Shown: piece after piece, positions 19,581 through 28,458 of the stretch
Numbering within the stretch: the stretch's first letter is position 1
Layout: each line of letters opens with the position of its first letter
Assembly: GCF_022346925.1 (NCBI RefSeq)
Contig: NZ_JAKRNJ010000002.1
Location: forward strand, 310,001-374,000
DNA length: 64,000 nt
Direction: 5' to 3'
DNA from: Microvirga sp. ACRRW
Lineage (GTDB): Bacteria; Pseudomonadota; Alphaproteobacteria; Rhizobiales; Beijerinckiaceae
The notes under the pieces: model-generated
What the model was told of the DNA's origin: nothing
Seen by the model: only the letters and a program-made list of their open reading frames with translations
The model's database searches: none
Program-made: the position numbers and the translations under genes

Positions 19581-19961
19581 TCATTCCAGATCGCATGGTC
19601 CGATACTGCCGTCTCTCAAACCTGTAAGATAGACTTCGGAATCGAGGCGAAGCTCGATGGTGCCATCGCCGTAGACATCTTCAAGAAACCGGTCGGACTG
19701 AAACGGTAATCGAAACGTGTCCTGGCCGGAGTGCAAGATTGCCGTAAGGCCACGCTCCCGGAATTCAACCTTGATCGGCATCGATACCGCATTACCCGGA
19801 AACGGACCATAGCAATCGATCGTCCTCATCCCATCACGACGATAGTAAGAGGGATCGCCATCGCCGGAGACGAGGAGCGCGGCCCCCAAGACAAACAGGA
19901 AGATTGGTCCGATCACGATGGATCGGACCAACCATCTCAGAAAGATATTATCCGCTATCAA
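19581..19961 (-). CDS. Hypothetical membrane-anchored protein
   Basis: 126 residues with one N-terminal transmembrane helix (residues about 8-32, IVIGPIFLFVLGAALLV) followed by an extracytoplasmic domain with two Cys (DCYGPF and GPCDLE) that could form a disulfide. I recognise no family. The gene is more AT-rich than its neighbours pdxH and the SDR gene, from which it is separated by about 20-30 bases, so it may be part of their transcript. Confidence 0.6.
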   Translation of the reverse strand: MIADNIFLRWLVRSIVIGPIFLFVLGAALLVSGDGDPSYYRRDGMRTIDCYGPFPGNAVSMPIKVEFRERGLTAILHSGQDTFRLPFQSDRFLEDVYGDGTIELRLDSEVYLTGLRDGSIGPCDLE

Positions 19962-19981
19962 ACTTGCTCTGCCGGATCTGA

Positions 19982-20590
19982 CTACGGATAAAGCCGCGTC
20001 TTGCGCCAGCCGTCCGCTTCGCGGGTGAAGACCACGCGGTCGTGGAGGCGGAAGGGCTTGTCCTGCCAGAGCTCGATGGTCACGGGCGCGATGCGGAAGC
20101 CCGTCCAGTAGGGCGGGCGCGGCACTTCGCCGATGGCGTATTTCGCGGTGTTGACGGCGACCGCCTTCTCCAGCGCGAAGCGGCTCTCCAGCGGCCGCGA
20201 TTGCTGGCTCGCCCAGGCGCCGATGCGGCTGTCGCGGGGACGGCTCTGGAAATAGGCGTCGGCCTCTTCGTCGCTCACGATGGTCACCGGGCCACGGGCG
20301 CGGACCTGGCGGCGCAGGCTCTTCCAGTGGAGCACGATGGCGGCCTTCTGCTGGCCCAGAAGCTCGCGGCCCTTGTTGGATTCCGTGTTGGTGTAGAACA
20401 CGAAGCCGTTCTCGTCGAAACCCTTGAGCAGCACCATGCGCACATTGGGCAGGCCCGTCTCGTCGACGGTGGCGAGCGCCATGGCGTTCGGGTCGTTCGG
20501 CTCGCAGGCCTCCGCCTCCTTCAGCCAGGAGCCGATCAGAGCGAAGGGTTCTTCCGCTTCGGTGAAGTCACCGGTTGTTAACGGGTTCAA
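19982..20590 (-). CDS. pdxH: Pyridoxamine 5'-phosphate oxidase
   Basis: FMN enzyme forming pyridoxal 5'-phosphate from pyridoxine or pyridoxamine 5'-phosphate. 202 residues, a normal length. Conserved segments include [30 protein letters not shown], the [11 protein letters not shown] loop, and the C-terminal LHDRVVF and RLYP that complete the active site. The ATG at 20590 is 45 bases from the divergent lipoprotein gene start. Confidence 0.96.
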   Translation of the reverse strand: MNPLTTGDFTEAEEPFALIGSWLKEAEACEPNDPNAMALATVDETGLPNVRMVLLKGFDENGFVFYTNTESNKGRELLGQQKAAIVLHWKSLRRQVRARGPVTIVSDEEADAYFQSRPRDSRIGAWASQQSRPLESRFALEKAVAVNTAKYAIGEVPRPPYWTGFRIAPVTIELWQDKPFRLHDRVVFTREADGWRKTRLYP

Positions 20591-20635
20591 TGTTTTATCC
20601 CTGAGTGTGACTTTTCGATCTGGGAGATTCGACGC

Positions 20636-21172
20636 GTGCCGTGGACCAATCCGCGCCGTTATAGATCAGATGCTTTCCTGCGCGAAGCCGGGAAAATTCT
20701 GGCTGCGGGATTGATCGCCCTGTCGACCTCCGCATGCAGCTATTCGCTCGGCATGATGGGCATGAACAGCGACGAGCCCAAGACCACGGGCGCGATTGCG
20801 CCGGTCGATGACGTTTCGGAAATCGCCAACCCCTTGTCCGCCGACCTCGACGAAGAGGATTGGCGCCGGGCCAAGGCCGCCTTGGGCGTCGCGCTCGACC
20901 CGCAGGGCCCGGGCACCCAGGTTTCCTGGGACAATCCCGAGACCGACATGAAGGGCAGCTTCACGCCCACCGGCGCGCCCTTCGTGAAGAACGACGAGAT
21001 CTGCCGCACCTTCAATGCCCAGCTCAGCGGTTCCGCCACGGCCTCCCTGCATGGCATGGCCTGCCGGCCTTCGGGCGATGAATGGGCGATCAGGGAGGTC
21101 AAGCCTGCCGGGGCCGAGACCAAGCCGGATCAATCGCCGGCTAAATCGGCTAAAAAGCTCGCCAAGGCTTGA
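20636..21172 (+). CDS. RT0821/Lpp0805 family surface lipoprotein
   Basis: 178 residues. A lipobox (STSAC, Cys34) follows a hydrophobic stretch, preceded by a rather long charged N terminus; the start is GTG at 20636. The mature part has [24 protein letters not shown] and a C-terminal domain with two Cys (EICRTFNA and [11 protein letters not shown]), the pattern of the RT0821/Lpp0805 surface-protein family of alphaproteobacteria. Outer-membrane location is expected from the family; the function is unknown. Confidence 0.85.
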   Translation: MPWTNPRRYRSDAFLREAGKILAAGLIALSTSACSYSLGMMGMNSDEPKTTGAIAPVDDVSEIANPLSADLDEEDWRRAKAALGVALDPQGPGTQVSWDNPETDMKGSFTPTGAPFVKNDEICRTFNAQLSGSATASLHGMACRPSGDEWAIREVKPAGAETKPDQSPAKSAKKLAKA

Positions 21173-21279
21173 GCTTACGCAAGCTTCCCGTTGCAAAGTA
21201 GCAACACTTTATCCATATGAACCCTTGAGTTCCGTAGGGCAGTTCTGCCCTAATCCGACGGTTCATGGATTTGTCCGCA

Positions 21280-22215
21280 ATGCGAAACCCCTACGACGTT
21301 CTAGGCGTATCCCGCTCCGCGAGCGAAGCGGAGATCAAGAAAGCGTTCCGCAAGCTGGCCAAGACCTATCATCCCGACAGCAACCAGAACGACCCCAAGG
21401 CCAAGGACAAGTTCGCCGAAGTCAATTCCGCCTATGAGATCCTGGGCGATGCCGACAAGCGCGGGCAGTTCGACCGGGGCGAGATCGACGCGGAAGGCAA
21501 GCCGCGCTTCCAGGGTTTCGAGGGCTTCGGCGGCGGCCGGGGCGCTGGAGCGCAAGGCTTCGAGGGCTTCGGCTTCGGCGGTCGCCGTTCCCGGGGGTTC
21601 TCGGGCGGCGAGACGAGCGATTTCTTCTCCGAGCTTTTCGGCGAGGCTTTCCGCTCGGCGGGAGCCGAGAACATGCGCCAGCAGCAACAGAGCCGCGCCC
21701 GTCCTCAGAAGGGAGAGGATGTGTCCGCAACCCTGACCGTGACCCTGGAAGAGGTGGCGGCGGAGGCCAAGAAGCGTATCCGGCTTCCCACCGGGCGTGA
21801 TCTCGACGTGGTCATCCCCAAGGGCGTGAATGATGGGCAGGTGATCCGCCTGCGCGGCCAGGGGCAGGGCGCTCCGAGCGTGGACCCGGGCGATGCGCTG
21901 CTCACCATCAAGATCGCTCCCCATGACCGCTTCACCATGGAGGGCCCGAATCTCCGCTCGCGCTTGCCGATCCAGATCGAGGAGGCGATCCTCGGCGGCT
22001 CGGTGCGGATCCCGACCCTGACCGGGGCGGTGAACATGAACATTCCGCCCATGACCGATTCCGGCCGAACCTTCCGCCTGCGCGGCAAGGGCCTGCCCAT
22101 GAAGGGTGGGGATTATGGCGACCTGCTGGTGACCGTGGAGATCAAGCTGCCCGAGGTGGTGGACGAGGATCTGATGGACTACGCCCGCAAGCGGCGTTCC
22201 GCTAAGGCAGAATAG
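21280..22215 (+). CDS. J-domain co-chaperone (DnaJ class II/CbpA-like)
   Basis: 311 residues. N-terminal J domain with the HPD motif at 31-33, then a long Gly/Phe-rich region (residues about 75-130, repeated FEGFG), then the DnaJ C-terminal substrate-binding domains. The zinc-finger CxxCxGxG repeats of true DnaJ are absent, so this is a CbpA-like helper stimulating DnaK. The ATG at 21280 ([10 protein letters not shown]) fits the family start; an ATG five codons earlier is possible. A hairpin (22245-22266) follows the gene. Confidence 0.92.
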   Translation: MRNPYDVLGVSRSASEAEIKKAFRKLAKTYHPDSNQNDPKAKDKFAEVNSAYEILGDADKRGQFDRGEIDAEGKPRFQGFEGFGGGRGAGAQGFEGFGFGGRRSRGFSGGETSDFFSELFGEAFRSAGAENMRQQQQSRARPQKGEDVSATLTVTLEEVAAEAKKRIRLPTGRDLDVVIPKGVNDGQVIRLRGQGQGAPSVDPGDALLTIKIAPHDRFTMEGPNLRSRLPIQIEEAILGGSVRIPTLTGAVNMNIPPMTDSGRTFRLRGKGLPMKGGDYGDLLVTVEIKLPEVVDEDLMDYARKRRSAKAE

Positions 22216-22244
22216 CGAAAATCCACGATATAACGCCGGGATTT

Positions 22245-22268
22245 GCCCTCTTGAGCCCAAGAGGGCTT
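22245..22268 (+). terminator. Hairpin downstream of the J-domain gene
   Basis: GCCCTCTTG (22245-22253) pairs with CAAGAGGGC (22258-22266) over a four-base loop. Only two T residues follow, so termination is possible but not strong. Confidence 0.4.
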
Positions 22269-22337
22269 CCCCATGCCTGTGGTCTCGGCTAAAGAAGCCG
22301 CTCTTTTCAACGTGTCCAGCGACGATCTAGGTGAATC

Positions 22338-23162
<825 letters not shown>

Positions 23163-23172
23163 TCTGCCCCTC

Positions 23173-23766
23173 ATGACCCTGTCTCGCCCAAAGATCTATT
23201 TCATCCGCCACGGCGAGACGGATTGGAATCTCGAGGGACGTCTCCAGGGCCAGAAGGACATTCCGCTCAACGATCTCGGCCGCGTGCAGGCCGAGGAGGC
23301 GGGGCGTCGTCTCCAATCTGTCGCTCCGCAATTCGAGGACCTCGCCTATGTGGCGAGCCCGATGCTGCGCACCCGCGAGACCATGGAGATCCTGCGGGGA
23401 GCCGTCGGCCTTCACCCCGAGAGCTACAAGCTGGACGACCGTCTGATCGAGATCACCTTCGGCGCCTGGGAAGGCATGACCTGGAAGGAAGTCCGCAAGG
23501 CCGAGCCGCAACTGGCGGCTCTGCGCGAGCGCGACAAGTGGAACTACGTTCCCCCGGGCGGAGGCGAGAGCTACGCCATGCTCGTGGACCGCATCCATCC
23601 CATCATCGAGGACATCACGCGCGATACTGTCATCGTCGCCCATGGTGGCGTCGCCCGCGCCTTCCTCGCCCTCTGCTGCGGCGTCAATTCACGTCAGGCC
23701 GCCAGCATGGATATCTGGCAGGGCAGGGTGCTGGTGATCGAGGGGCGCAACCACCGCTGGGTGTGA
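23173..23766 (+). CDS. Histidine phosphatase family protein
   Basis: 197-residue phosphoglycerate-mutase-like phosphatase. Catalytic RHGE motif (FIRHGETDWN, residues about 10-20), acid in LIEITFGAWEGM, second His in VIVAHGGVARA. The substrate may be a phosphorylated metabolite (GpmB/CobC-like); it cannot be told from sequence. It sits 10 bases after fabI and 12 bases before the YciI gene. Confidence 0.92.
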   Translation: MTLSRPKIYFIRHGETDWNLEGRLQGQKDIPLNDLGRVQAEEAGRRLQSVAPQFEDLAYVASPMLRTRETMEILRGAVGLHPESYKLDDRLIEITFGAWEGMTWKEVRKAEPQLAALRERDKWNYVPPGGGESYAMLVDRIHPIIEDITRDTVIVAHGGVARAFLALCCGVNSRQAASMDIWQGRVLVIEGRNHRWV

Positions 23767-23778
23767 GTAGGATTTCTC

Positions 23779-24069
23779 ATGTTCATCGTCATTCTCACCT
23801 ACTGCAAGCCGTTGTCCGAAGTGGACCTGCATGTCGATGCCCATATCGATTGGCTGAAGCAATGCTATGACCGTGGTGTTTTCCTGCTTTCCGGGCGGCA
23901 GGTGCCCAGAGTGGGAGGCTTCATCCTGGCGCACGGTCTCAGCCGTGATGAACTGGATAAGATCCTGGCTCAGGACCCGTTTAATCGCGCCGGTGTCGCG
24001 GAATACGACGTGAAGGAAGTCATGCCGGCCATGGCGGATGAGCGCTTGGCCTGGCTCGTTCAGCGGTAA
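23779..24069 (+). CDS. YciI family protein
   Basis: 96 residues with the ferredoxin-like YciI fold: MFIVILTY at the start, the conserved His-Asp pair in VDAHIDWLKQ, and LLSGRQVPRVGG; the end YDVKEVMPA is also family-like. YciI proteins are proposed small enzymes with a His-Asp catalytic dyad; the reaction is unknown. Third gene of the likely fabI operon. Confidence 0.88.
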   Translation: MFIVILTYCKPLSEVDLHVDAHIDWLKQCYDRGVFLLSGRQVPRVGGFILAHGLSRDELDKILAQDPFNRAGVAEYDVKEVMPAMADERLAWLVQR

Positions 24070-24174
24070 GCCGATCACCCGCTTTTATCCATTCCTGAGA
24101 GCGGTCTGTGACGTCCTTTCCTCTCGGCTGTCTTCACCGGCTCGGCTGTGCCGTCCGGGATGACGCTCTCCCAC

Positions 24175-24253
24175 GTCATCACCGGCCTTGTGCCGGTGAT
24201 CCACGCCTTCACGCGCTAAAGGCGTGGATGCCCGGATCAAGTCCGGGCATGAC
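24175..24253. repeat. Composite palindromic repeat (three nested hairpins)
   Basis: The element runs from GTCATC to CATGAC and contains three adjacent hairpins: CACCGGC/GCCGGTG (24180-24198), an interrupted CCACGCC/GGCGTGG (about 24200-24227) and GCCCGG/CCGGGC (24229-24248). This composition matches dispersed intergenic palindromes common in Hyphomicrobiales genomes. Its copy number cannot be judged from one window. Confidence 0.75.
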
Positions 24254-24281
24254 GATGCGGGTCAATGTTCTCTTTTTGTTC

Positions 24282-24310
24282 TTGACAAGGTTCCTAATCT
24301 GGGCTATAGG
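24282..24310 (+). promoter_or_regulatory. Sigma-70-type promoter for the RNA gene
   Basis: TTGACA at 24282-24287, a spacer of exactly 17 bases, then TATAGG at 24305-24310. The predicted start is near 24317, at the left edge of the structured RNA and more than 300 bases before any coding start, so it most likely serves a non-coding RNA. Confidence 0.7.
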
Positions 24311-24316
24311 TGGAGC

Positions 24317-24530
24317 GTCCCGGCTCACCGAGGGGCGCGCTCGCGAGGCGTCGTGATTGTCGGAGCCGGGAACGGTCCCGTGTCAGGCCTCGCAAGCCTG
24401 TCGGCGGGAGGCCCACCGCTGAAAACGACGCGGTGTCCGCCTAAAAGAACCGTGCGCGAGGAGCCGTTAGGTTCTTCAAACACTCACATAGCATCGAGCC
24501 CGACGCCTCCTCGCGCCTCCCTCGATCCCA
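24317..24530 (+). ncRNA. Structured small RNA, possible 6S RNA
   Basis: About 200 bases downstream of a consensus promoter fold into a closed structure. A long, slightly bulged terminal stem pairs 24329-24353 with 24501-24524. Inside are CAGGC/GCCTG (24384-24399), GGCGG...CACCGC/GCGGTG...CCGCC (24403-24440) and AAGAACC/GGTTCTT (24446-24475). A competing stem TCCCGGCTC/GAGCCGGGA (24318-24326 with 24363-24371) could form at the 5' end. A closed terminal stem with a small GAACC/GGTTC hairpin on the 3' side recalls 6S RNA, the RNA-polymerase-binding regulator. SRP, RNase P and tmRNA signatures were looked for and not found. The family assignment is tentative; the RNA gene itself is more secure. 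Confidence 0.5.
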
Positions 24531-24655
24531 AACCTCGGGCTGCATAAGCCGCGAGAGCGCTGATGCTTGCTCTTTGCAGTCGGTGCCTATCGTTTCGGGG
24601 GCGTGACACCCGCCCGCTTTGGTCTTAAGACGCCTTGAACCTTCGAAGAAGCGCC

Positions 24656-25771
24656 ATGTCCCACAATACCTTCGGTCACCTTTTCCGCGTCACCACTTTC
24701 GGCGAGAGCCATGGGCCCGCCCTTGGCTGCGTCATCGACGGCTGCCCGCCCATGATCCCGATCGAGGCTTCCGAGATCCAGGCGGAGCTCGACCGCCGCC
24801 GCCCGGGCCAGTCGCGTTTCACGACGCAGCGCCAGGAGCCGGATCAGGTGAAGATCCTGTCGGGCGTGTTCATCGATGAGCGCACAGGCCAGCAGGTCAC
24901 CACCGGCACGCCCATCGCGCTGATGATCGAGAACGTGGACCAGCGCTCGAAGGATTATTCCGAGATCAAGAATTCCTACCGCCCGGGCCATGCGGATTTC
25001 ACCTACGACGTGAAATACGGCATCCGCGATTATCGCGGCGGCGGGCGCTCCTCCGCCCGCGAGACGGCGGCCCGCGTGGCGGCGGGCGCGGTGGCGCGAA
25101 AGGTTCTCTCCGGCGTCACCATTCGCGGCGCGCTGGTGCAGATGGGTCCGCACGCCATCGATCGCGGCAATTGGGATTGGGATGAGATTTCCCGCAACCC
25201 GTTCTTCTGCCCGGATGCGAAGGCGGCTGCCTTCTACGAGGAATATCTCGATGGCTTGCGCAAGGCAGGATCCTCCATCGGTGCGGTGCTCGAAATCGTG
25301 GCCGAGGGCGTGCCGGCAGGCCTCGGCGCTCCGATCTACGGCAAGCTCGATTCCGATCTCGCCTCCGCGATGATGTCGATCAATGCCGTGAAGGGCGTCG
25401 AGATTGGCGACGGCTTCGCGGCGGCGGCTTTGCGCGGCGAGGAGAACGCGGACGAGATGCGCTCCGGCAACCAGGGCGCGCCGACCTTCCTGTCGAACCA
25501 TGCGGGCGGCATTCTCGGGGGCATCTCCACGGGCCAGCCGGTGGTCTGCCGTTTTGCGGTCAAGCCCACCTCGTCGATCCTCACCCCGCGCTCCAGCGTG
25601 ACTCGCACCGGCGCCGAGGCCGAGGTGATGACCAAGGGCCGCCATGACCCCTGCGTCGGCATCCGCGCCGTGCCGGTGGGCGAGGCCATGATGGCCTGCG
25701 TTCTGGCCGATCATGTCTTGCGTCATCGCGGACAGGTGGGCGAGGGGCCGTCCTGGCCGTTCAAGGCTTAG
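24656..25771 (+). CDS. aroC: Chorismate synthase
   Basis: FMN-dependent enzyme making chorismate from EPSP, the last step of the shikimate pathway. 371 residues; the ATG at 24656 gives the canonical [20 protein letters not shown] start. Other family signatures are [24 protein letters not shown], the [16 protein letters not shown] loop and the conserved C-terminal region with RHDPC. It is flanked by two different dispersed repeats and by the RNA gene upstream. Confidence 0.97.
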   Translation: MSHNTFGHLFRVTTFGESHGPALGCVIDGCPPMIPIEASEIQAELDRRRPGQSRFTTQRQEPDQVKILSGVFIDERTGQQVTTGTPIALMIENVDQRSKDYSEIKNSYRPGHADFTYDVKYGIRDYRGGGRSSARETAARVAAGAVARKVLSGVTIRGALVQMGPHAIDRGNWDWDEISRNPFFCPDAKAAAFYEEYLDGLRKAGSSIGAVLEIVAEGVPAGLGAPIYGKLDSDLASAMMSINAVKGVEIGDGFAAAALRGEENADEMRSGNQGAPTFLSNHAGGILGGISTGQPVVCRFAVKPTSSILTPRSSVTRTGAEAEVMTKGRHDPCVGIRAVPVGEAMMACVLADHVLRHRGQVGEGPSWPFKA

Positions 25772-25792
25772 GGTTCTTCTCACTCTCCATAG

Positions 25793-25898
25793 CCTCACCT
25801 CAGGAGGACCGTCAGGTCCGTCTCGAAGGGCGAGGCATTTCCAGAGATCGCTGGAGCCTCCTTCGAGACGCCTGCTGCGCAGGCTCCTCAGGATGAGG
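25793..25898. repeat. Long inverted repeat downstream of aroC
   Basis: The left arm (25793-25830, from CCTCACCTCAGGAG to GTCTCGAAGG) is an imperfect reverse complement of the right arm (25859-25898, from CCTTCGAGACG to CAGGATGAGG). This is a commonly seen dispersed alphaproteobacterial intergenic palindrome, different from the element at 24175-24253. Confidence 0.7.
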
Positions 25899-25930
25899 TG
25901 GAGTGCTTTCGCGCAAGCCGAAATCGGCAA

Positions 25931-25949
25931 ATTTTAGTTTTACTAAAAT
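25931..25949. promoter_or_regulatory. Perfect operator-like palindrome upstream of the HTH-RibBX gene
   Basis: ATTTTAGT (25931-25938), a TTT spacer, then ACTAAAAT (25942-25949): an exact 8-base inverted repeat in a short AT-rich patch 25 bases before the start codon of a gene whose product begins with an HTH domain. Size and symmetry fit a dimeric Cro/CI-type operator, suggesting autoregulation (inference). Confidence 0.55.
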
Positions 25950-25973
25950 CCCGCCATCCGTTAAGCCAAGCTC

Positions 25974-27263
25974 ATGAAGCTGGCTGAATGGTTATCCCGG
26001 AATGGCGTGTCGCGCGTGGAGTTCGCGCGGCGGATCGGCGTCACGCCCGGCGCCATTACCCAGATGTGCAACTCAGAGCAGGCCTGGATTTCGCGGGATA
26101 CCGCGGAACTGATCGCCCGCGAGACCCGCGGCGCGGTCACGCCCAATGATTTTCTGCCCCCATCCCTTCAGGAGGCCTTGATGCCCAATTCCGTCACTGA
26201 AGCCATCGAGGCTTTCGCTCGTGGTGAAATCGTCATCGTGACCGATGATGATGACCGCGAGAACGAAGGCGATCTCATCGTCGCGGCCTCCCTCTGCACG
26301 CCGGAGAAGATGGCCTTCATCATCCGCAATACCTGCGGCATCGTTTGCGCCCCGCTCACCGCTGCGGAAGCGCGCCGCCTGCGCCTCGACCCGATGGTGG
26401 CCTCGAACGACGCGCCCCTCGGTACGGCGTTTACGGTGACCGTCGACGTGAAGCACGGGCTTACCACCGGCATTTCCGCCGAGCAGCGCTCCAATACCGT
26501 GCGCGCGCTTGCCAACCATAACATGGGGGCCACCGACTTCGTGCGTCCCGGCCACATCTTCCCGCTGATCGCGAAGGATGGCGGCGTGCTCATGCGCTCG
26601 GGTCACACGGAAGCGGCGGTCGATCTCTGCAAGCTCGCGAACCTGCCGCCGGTTGGCGTGATCTGCGAACTCGCCAACGACGACGGCACGGTGATGAAGG
26701 GCGCGCAGATCGATGCGTTTGCCGAGAAGCACGACCTTAAGCGCATCTCGGTGGCCGATCTCATCGCCTATCGTCAGTCGCGCGAGAAGCTTGTCGAGCG
26801 CATCGCCACCTTCCCGGTGGAGACGCCGTGGGGCTCGTTCACGGGCTATGCTTATTCGACGCCCTTCGACAGCGTGCAGCACATGGCGCTCGTCCATGGT
26901 CGCATCGGCGATGGCTCGAATATTCCCGTGCGCCTGCACCGCGCCAATGCGCTCACGGATGTGTTCGAGGGCGGCAAGACGGTTGCTGCCGCCATGCAGC
27001 GTTTCGTGAAGGAGGGCAGGGGCGTTCTCGTCTACCTGCGCGACGGAACGGCGGGTGTGCCGACCACCACTTTCACAGAGCACGACGAAACCGCTTCCGA
27101 AGTCGCGCGCTCCAATCAGTGGCGCGAGATCGGACTCGGCGCGCAGATCCTCAAGGATCTCGGCGTGGCCTCGATCCGCAATCTCGCGACGTCGAGCCGT
27201 TCTTATGTAGGCCTCAGCGGCTTCGGTATCGATCTGCTGGGTGACGAACCGATCGAGTGCTGA
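25974..27263 (+). CDS. ribB: HTH domain fused to 3,4-dihydroxy-2-butanone-4-phosphate synthase (RibBX type)
   Basis: 429 residues in three parts. Residues 1-60 form a Cro/CI-like HTH (EFARRIGVTPGAITQM). From Met70 comes the RibB domain, which converts ribulose-5-phosphate to the four-carbon riboflavin precursor; the DDDDRENEGD motif (91-100), RPGHIFPL and HTEAAVDL are intact. From about 275 a GTP-cyclohydrolase-II-like domain lacks the zinc Cys cluster, so it is the catalytically degenerate RibX form. Met70 (base 26181) is preceded by AGGAGG at ideal spacing, so an enzyme without the HTH may also be made. No FMN riboswitch is seen upstream. Confidence 0.9.
   Translation: MKLAEWLSRNGVSRVEFARRIGVTPGAITQMCNSEQAWISRDTAELIARETRGAVTPNDFLPPSLQEALMPNSVTEAIEAFARGEIVIVTDDDDRENEGDLIVAASLCTPEKMAFIIRNTCGIVCAPLTAAEARRLRLDPMVASNDAPLGTAFTVTVDVKHGLTTGISAEQRSNTVRALANHNMGATDFVRPGHIFPLIAKDGGVLMRSGHTEAAVDLCKLANLPPVGVICELANDDGTVMKGAQIDAFAEKHDLKRISVADLIAYRQSREKLVERIATFPVETPWGSFTGYAYSTPFDSVQHMALVHGRIGDGSNIPVRLHRANALTDVFEGGKTVAAAMQRFVKEGRGVLVYLRDGTAGVPTTTFTEHDETASEVARSNQWREIGLGAQILKDLGVASIRNLATSSRSYVGLSGFGIDLLGDEPIEC
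26171..26183 (+). promoter_or_regulatory. Strong internal ribosome-binding site and ATG in the HTH-RibB gene
   Basis: AGGAGG at 26171-26176 stands four to nine bases before an in-frame ATG at 26181-26183 that begins exactly at the RibB enzyme domain. The annotated full-length start at 25974 has only a weak purine stretch. This suggests either two products from one frame or that the HTH segment was a separate gene that has fused. Confidence 0.55.
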
Positions 27264-27285
27264 TCGACAAAACGTATTTCCTGCA

Positions 27286-27314
27286 CACTGTCCTCATTCT
27301 GAGGACAGTGTTTT
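27286..27314. terminator. Bidirectional terminator between ribB and the deacetylase gene
   Basis: CACTGTCCTC (27286-27295) pairs perfectly with GAGGACAGTG (27301-27310), with T-runs on the right and an A-rich stretch on the left, between two convergent genes. It overlaps the stop codon of the deacetylase gene. Confidence 0.8.
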
Positions 27315-28254
27315 AGGTGTTCACCTCGCGCCCCATCAGGGCGTCGAGATGAAACGCTGTCGATTTCGATAGGCCTTCGAGATCGTAGCCGCCTTCGAGA
27401 ACCGACACGATGCGGCCGCCGCAACGGCAGTCTGCGAGATACATCAGCTTGCGGGTCGCCCAGGCGAAATCCGTCTCGGTCAGGTTGAGGCTCGCGAGCG
27501 GATCGCGCCAATGGGCGTCGAAGCCTGCCGAGATGATGATGAGATCGGGACGGAATGCATCGATGCGCGGAACGATGACGCTCTCCACCGCATCGCGGAA
27601 AGCTTCCGATCCATCGCCCGCATTGAGCGGCGCATTGACGATGTTGTTGTGCTCGCCCGTCTCCGAGAGCGCGCCCGTTCCGGGATAGAGCGGCGCTTCA
27701 TGCGTGGAGCAATAGAGCACGCTGGCATCGCTCCAGAAAATGTCCTGCGTGCCGTTGCCGTGGTGCACGTCCCAATCGAAGATCGCGATACGCTCGGCCC
27801 CGAACTTCTTCTGCGCATGGCGCGCCGCAATCGCCGCGTTGTTGAAGAAGCAGAAGCCCATCGCCCTGATGCGCTCGGCGTGATGGCCCGGCGGTCTCAT
27901 GGCGACGAAGGCGTTCGCCGCGCGGCCCGACATTACCTCGTCCACGGCCTTCACCGCACCTCCCGCGCCGCGCAGGGCGGCCTCGTAGGTGCCCGGCGAC
28001 ATCACCGTGTCCTCATCAATCCGGACTAATCCCTCCCGGGGGCTGATGTCCCGCAGCCGAACCACGTAATCTTCAGGGTGCGCCAGAGTGAGGCTTTCCA
28101 TCTCGGCCATAGGTGCCTGATCGCGGATCAGGGTGGTGAAGCGCTCCTTCTCCAGGGCTCGCTCGATGGCACGTATGCGGTCGGGGCGCTCCGGGTGACC
28201 AAGAGGTGTCTGATGGTCGAGGCTGGCCGGATGGCTGATGTAGAGCGTGGACAT
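27313..28254 (-). CDS. Histone deacetylase family (acetylpolyamine amidohydrolase-like) protein
   Basis: 313-residue zinc hydrolase of the class II deacetylase fold. Catalytic and metal motifs: RPPGHHAE (His pair), DWDVHHGNGTQDIF (Asp/His ligands), SAGFDAHWRDPL (Asp ligand) and a final Gly/Tyr loop VLEGGYDLEGL. Bacterial members act on acetylated polyamines or other small amides; the substrate here is unknown. The ATG at 28254 gives the usual start MSTLYISHPAS; the open frame extends further upstream without similarity. Confidence 0.92.
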   Translation of the reverse strand: MSTLYISHPASLDHQTPLGHPERPDRIRAIERALEKERFTTLIRDQAPMAEMESLTLAHPEDYVVRLRDISPREGLVRIDEDTVMSPGTYEAALRGAGGAVKAVDEVMSGRAANAFVAMRPPGHHAERIRAMGFCFFNNAAIAARHAQKKFGAERIAIFDWDVHHGNGTQDIFWSDASVLYCSTHEAPLYPGTGALSETGEHNNIVNAPLNAGDGSEAFRDAVESVIVPRIDAFRPDLIIISAGFDAHWRDPLASLNLTETDFAWATRKLMYLADCRCGGRIVSVLEGGYDLEGLSKSTAFHLDALMGREVNT

Positions 28255-28372
28255 GCAAGCACTTGATTTGGGGTGGAAAAGCAGTGTCGCAGCCGTATGA
28301 GTGAATGTCCATGTTGTTGCGATGCAACACTCATTTGGGGTTAACCGTGGCATGGTTCGGGTGATTCGCTCA

Positions 28373-28387
28373 TTGACCCTGGGTCAA
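28373..28387. promoter_or_regulatory. Perfect palindrome upstream of the L,D-transpeptidase gene
   Basis: TTGACCC (28373-28379) and GGGTCAA (28381-28387) form an exact inverted repeat around a single T, about 70 bases before the start of the L,D-transpeptidase gene. The site also resembles a promoter -35 element (TTGACC), with TTATAG at 28400-28405 as a possible -10. It may be a repressor site or promoter; unproven. Confidence 0.35.
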
Positions 28388-28458
28388 CTTACCCTAGCGT
28401 TATAGCGTTAATTTTCACACATGCTGCCCTTGCGGCGGCAAAGCAGAGCTTTGTTCCG

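Larger units (their letters stand above)
24070..24655. other. 586-base gene-free interval with a palindromic repeat and an RNA gene
   Basis: No credible coding frame. The first half holds a composite palindromic repeat (24175-24253); a consensus promoter (24282-24310) then drives a structured RNA candidate (about 24317-24530). The last 120 bases before aroC show nothing recognisable. A short frame crossing the repeat (24108-24356) is not considered a gene. Confidence 0.7.

Noticed and set aside
24108..24356. 82-codon frame across the palindromic repeat
   Set aside because: Its sequence is made of the repeat and the RNA promoter, with no ribosome-binding site.
24418..24444. Possible tmRNA tag reading AENDAVSA followed by TAA in the RNA candidate
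   Set aside because: The codons lie inside a strong hairpin, and no tRNA-like T arm, acceptor stem or CCA end is present; alphaproteobacterial tags normally end in two Ala.
25772..25973. FMN riboswitch before ribB
   Set aside because: None of the conserved RFN segments is visible; the space is filled by a palindromic repeat and the operator-like site.
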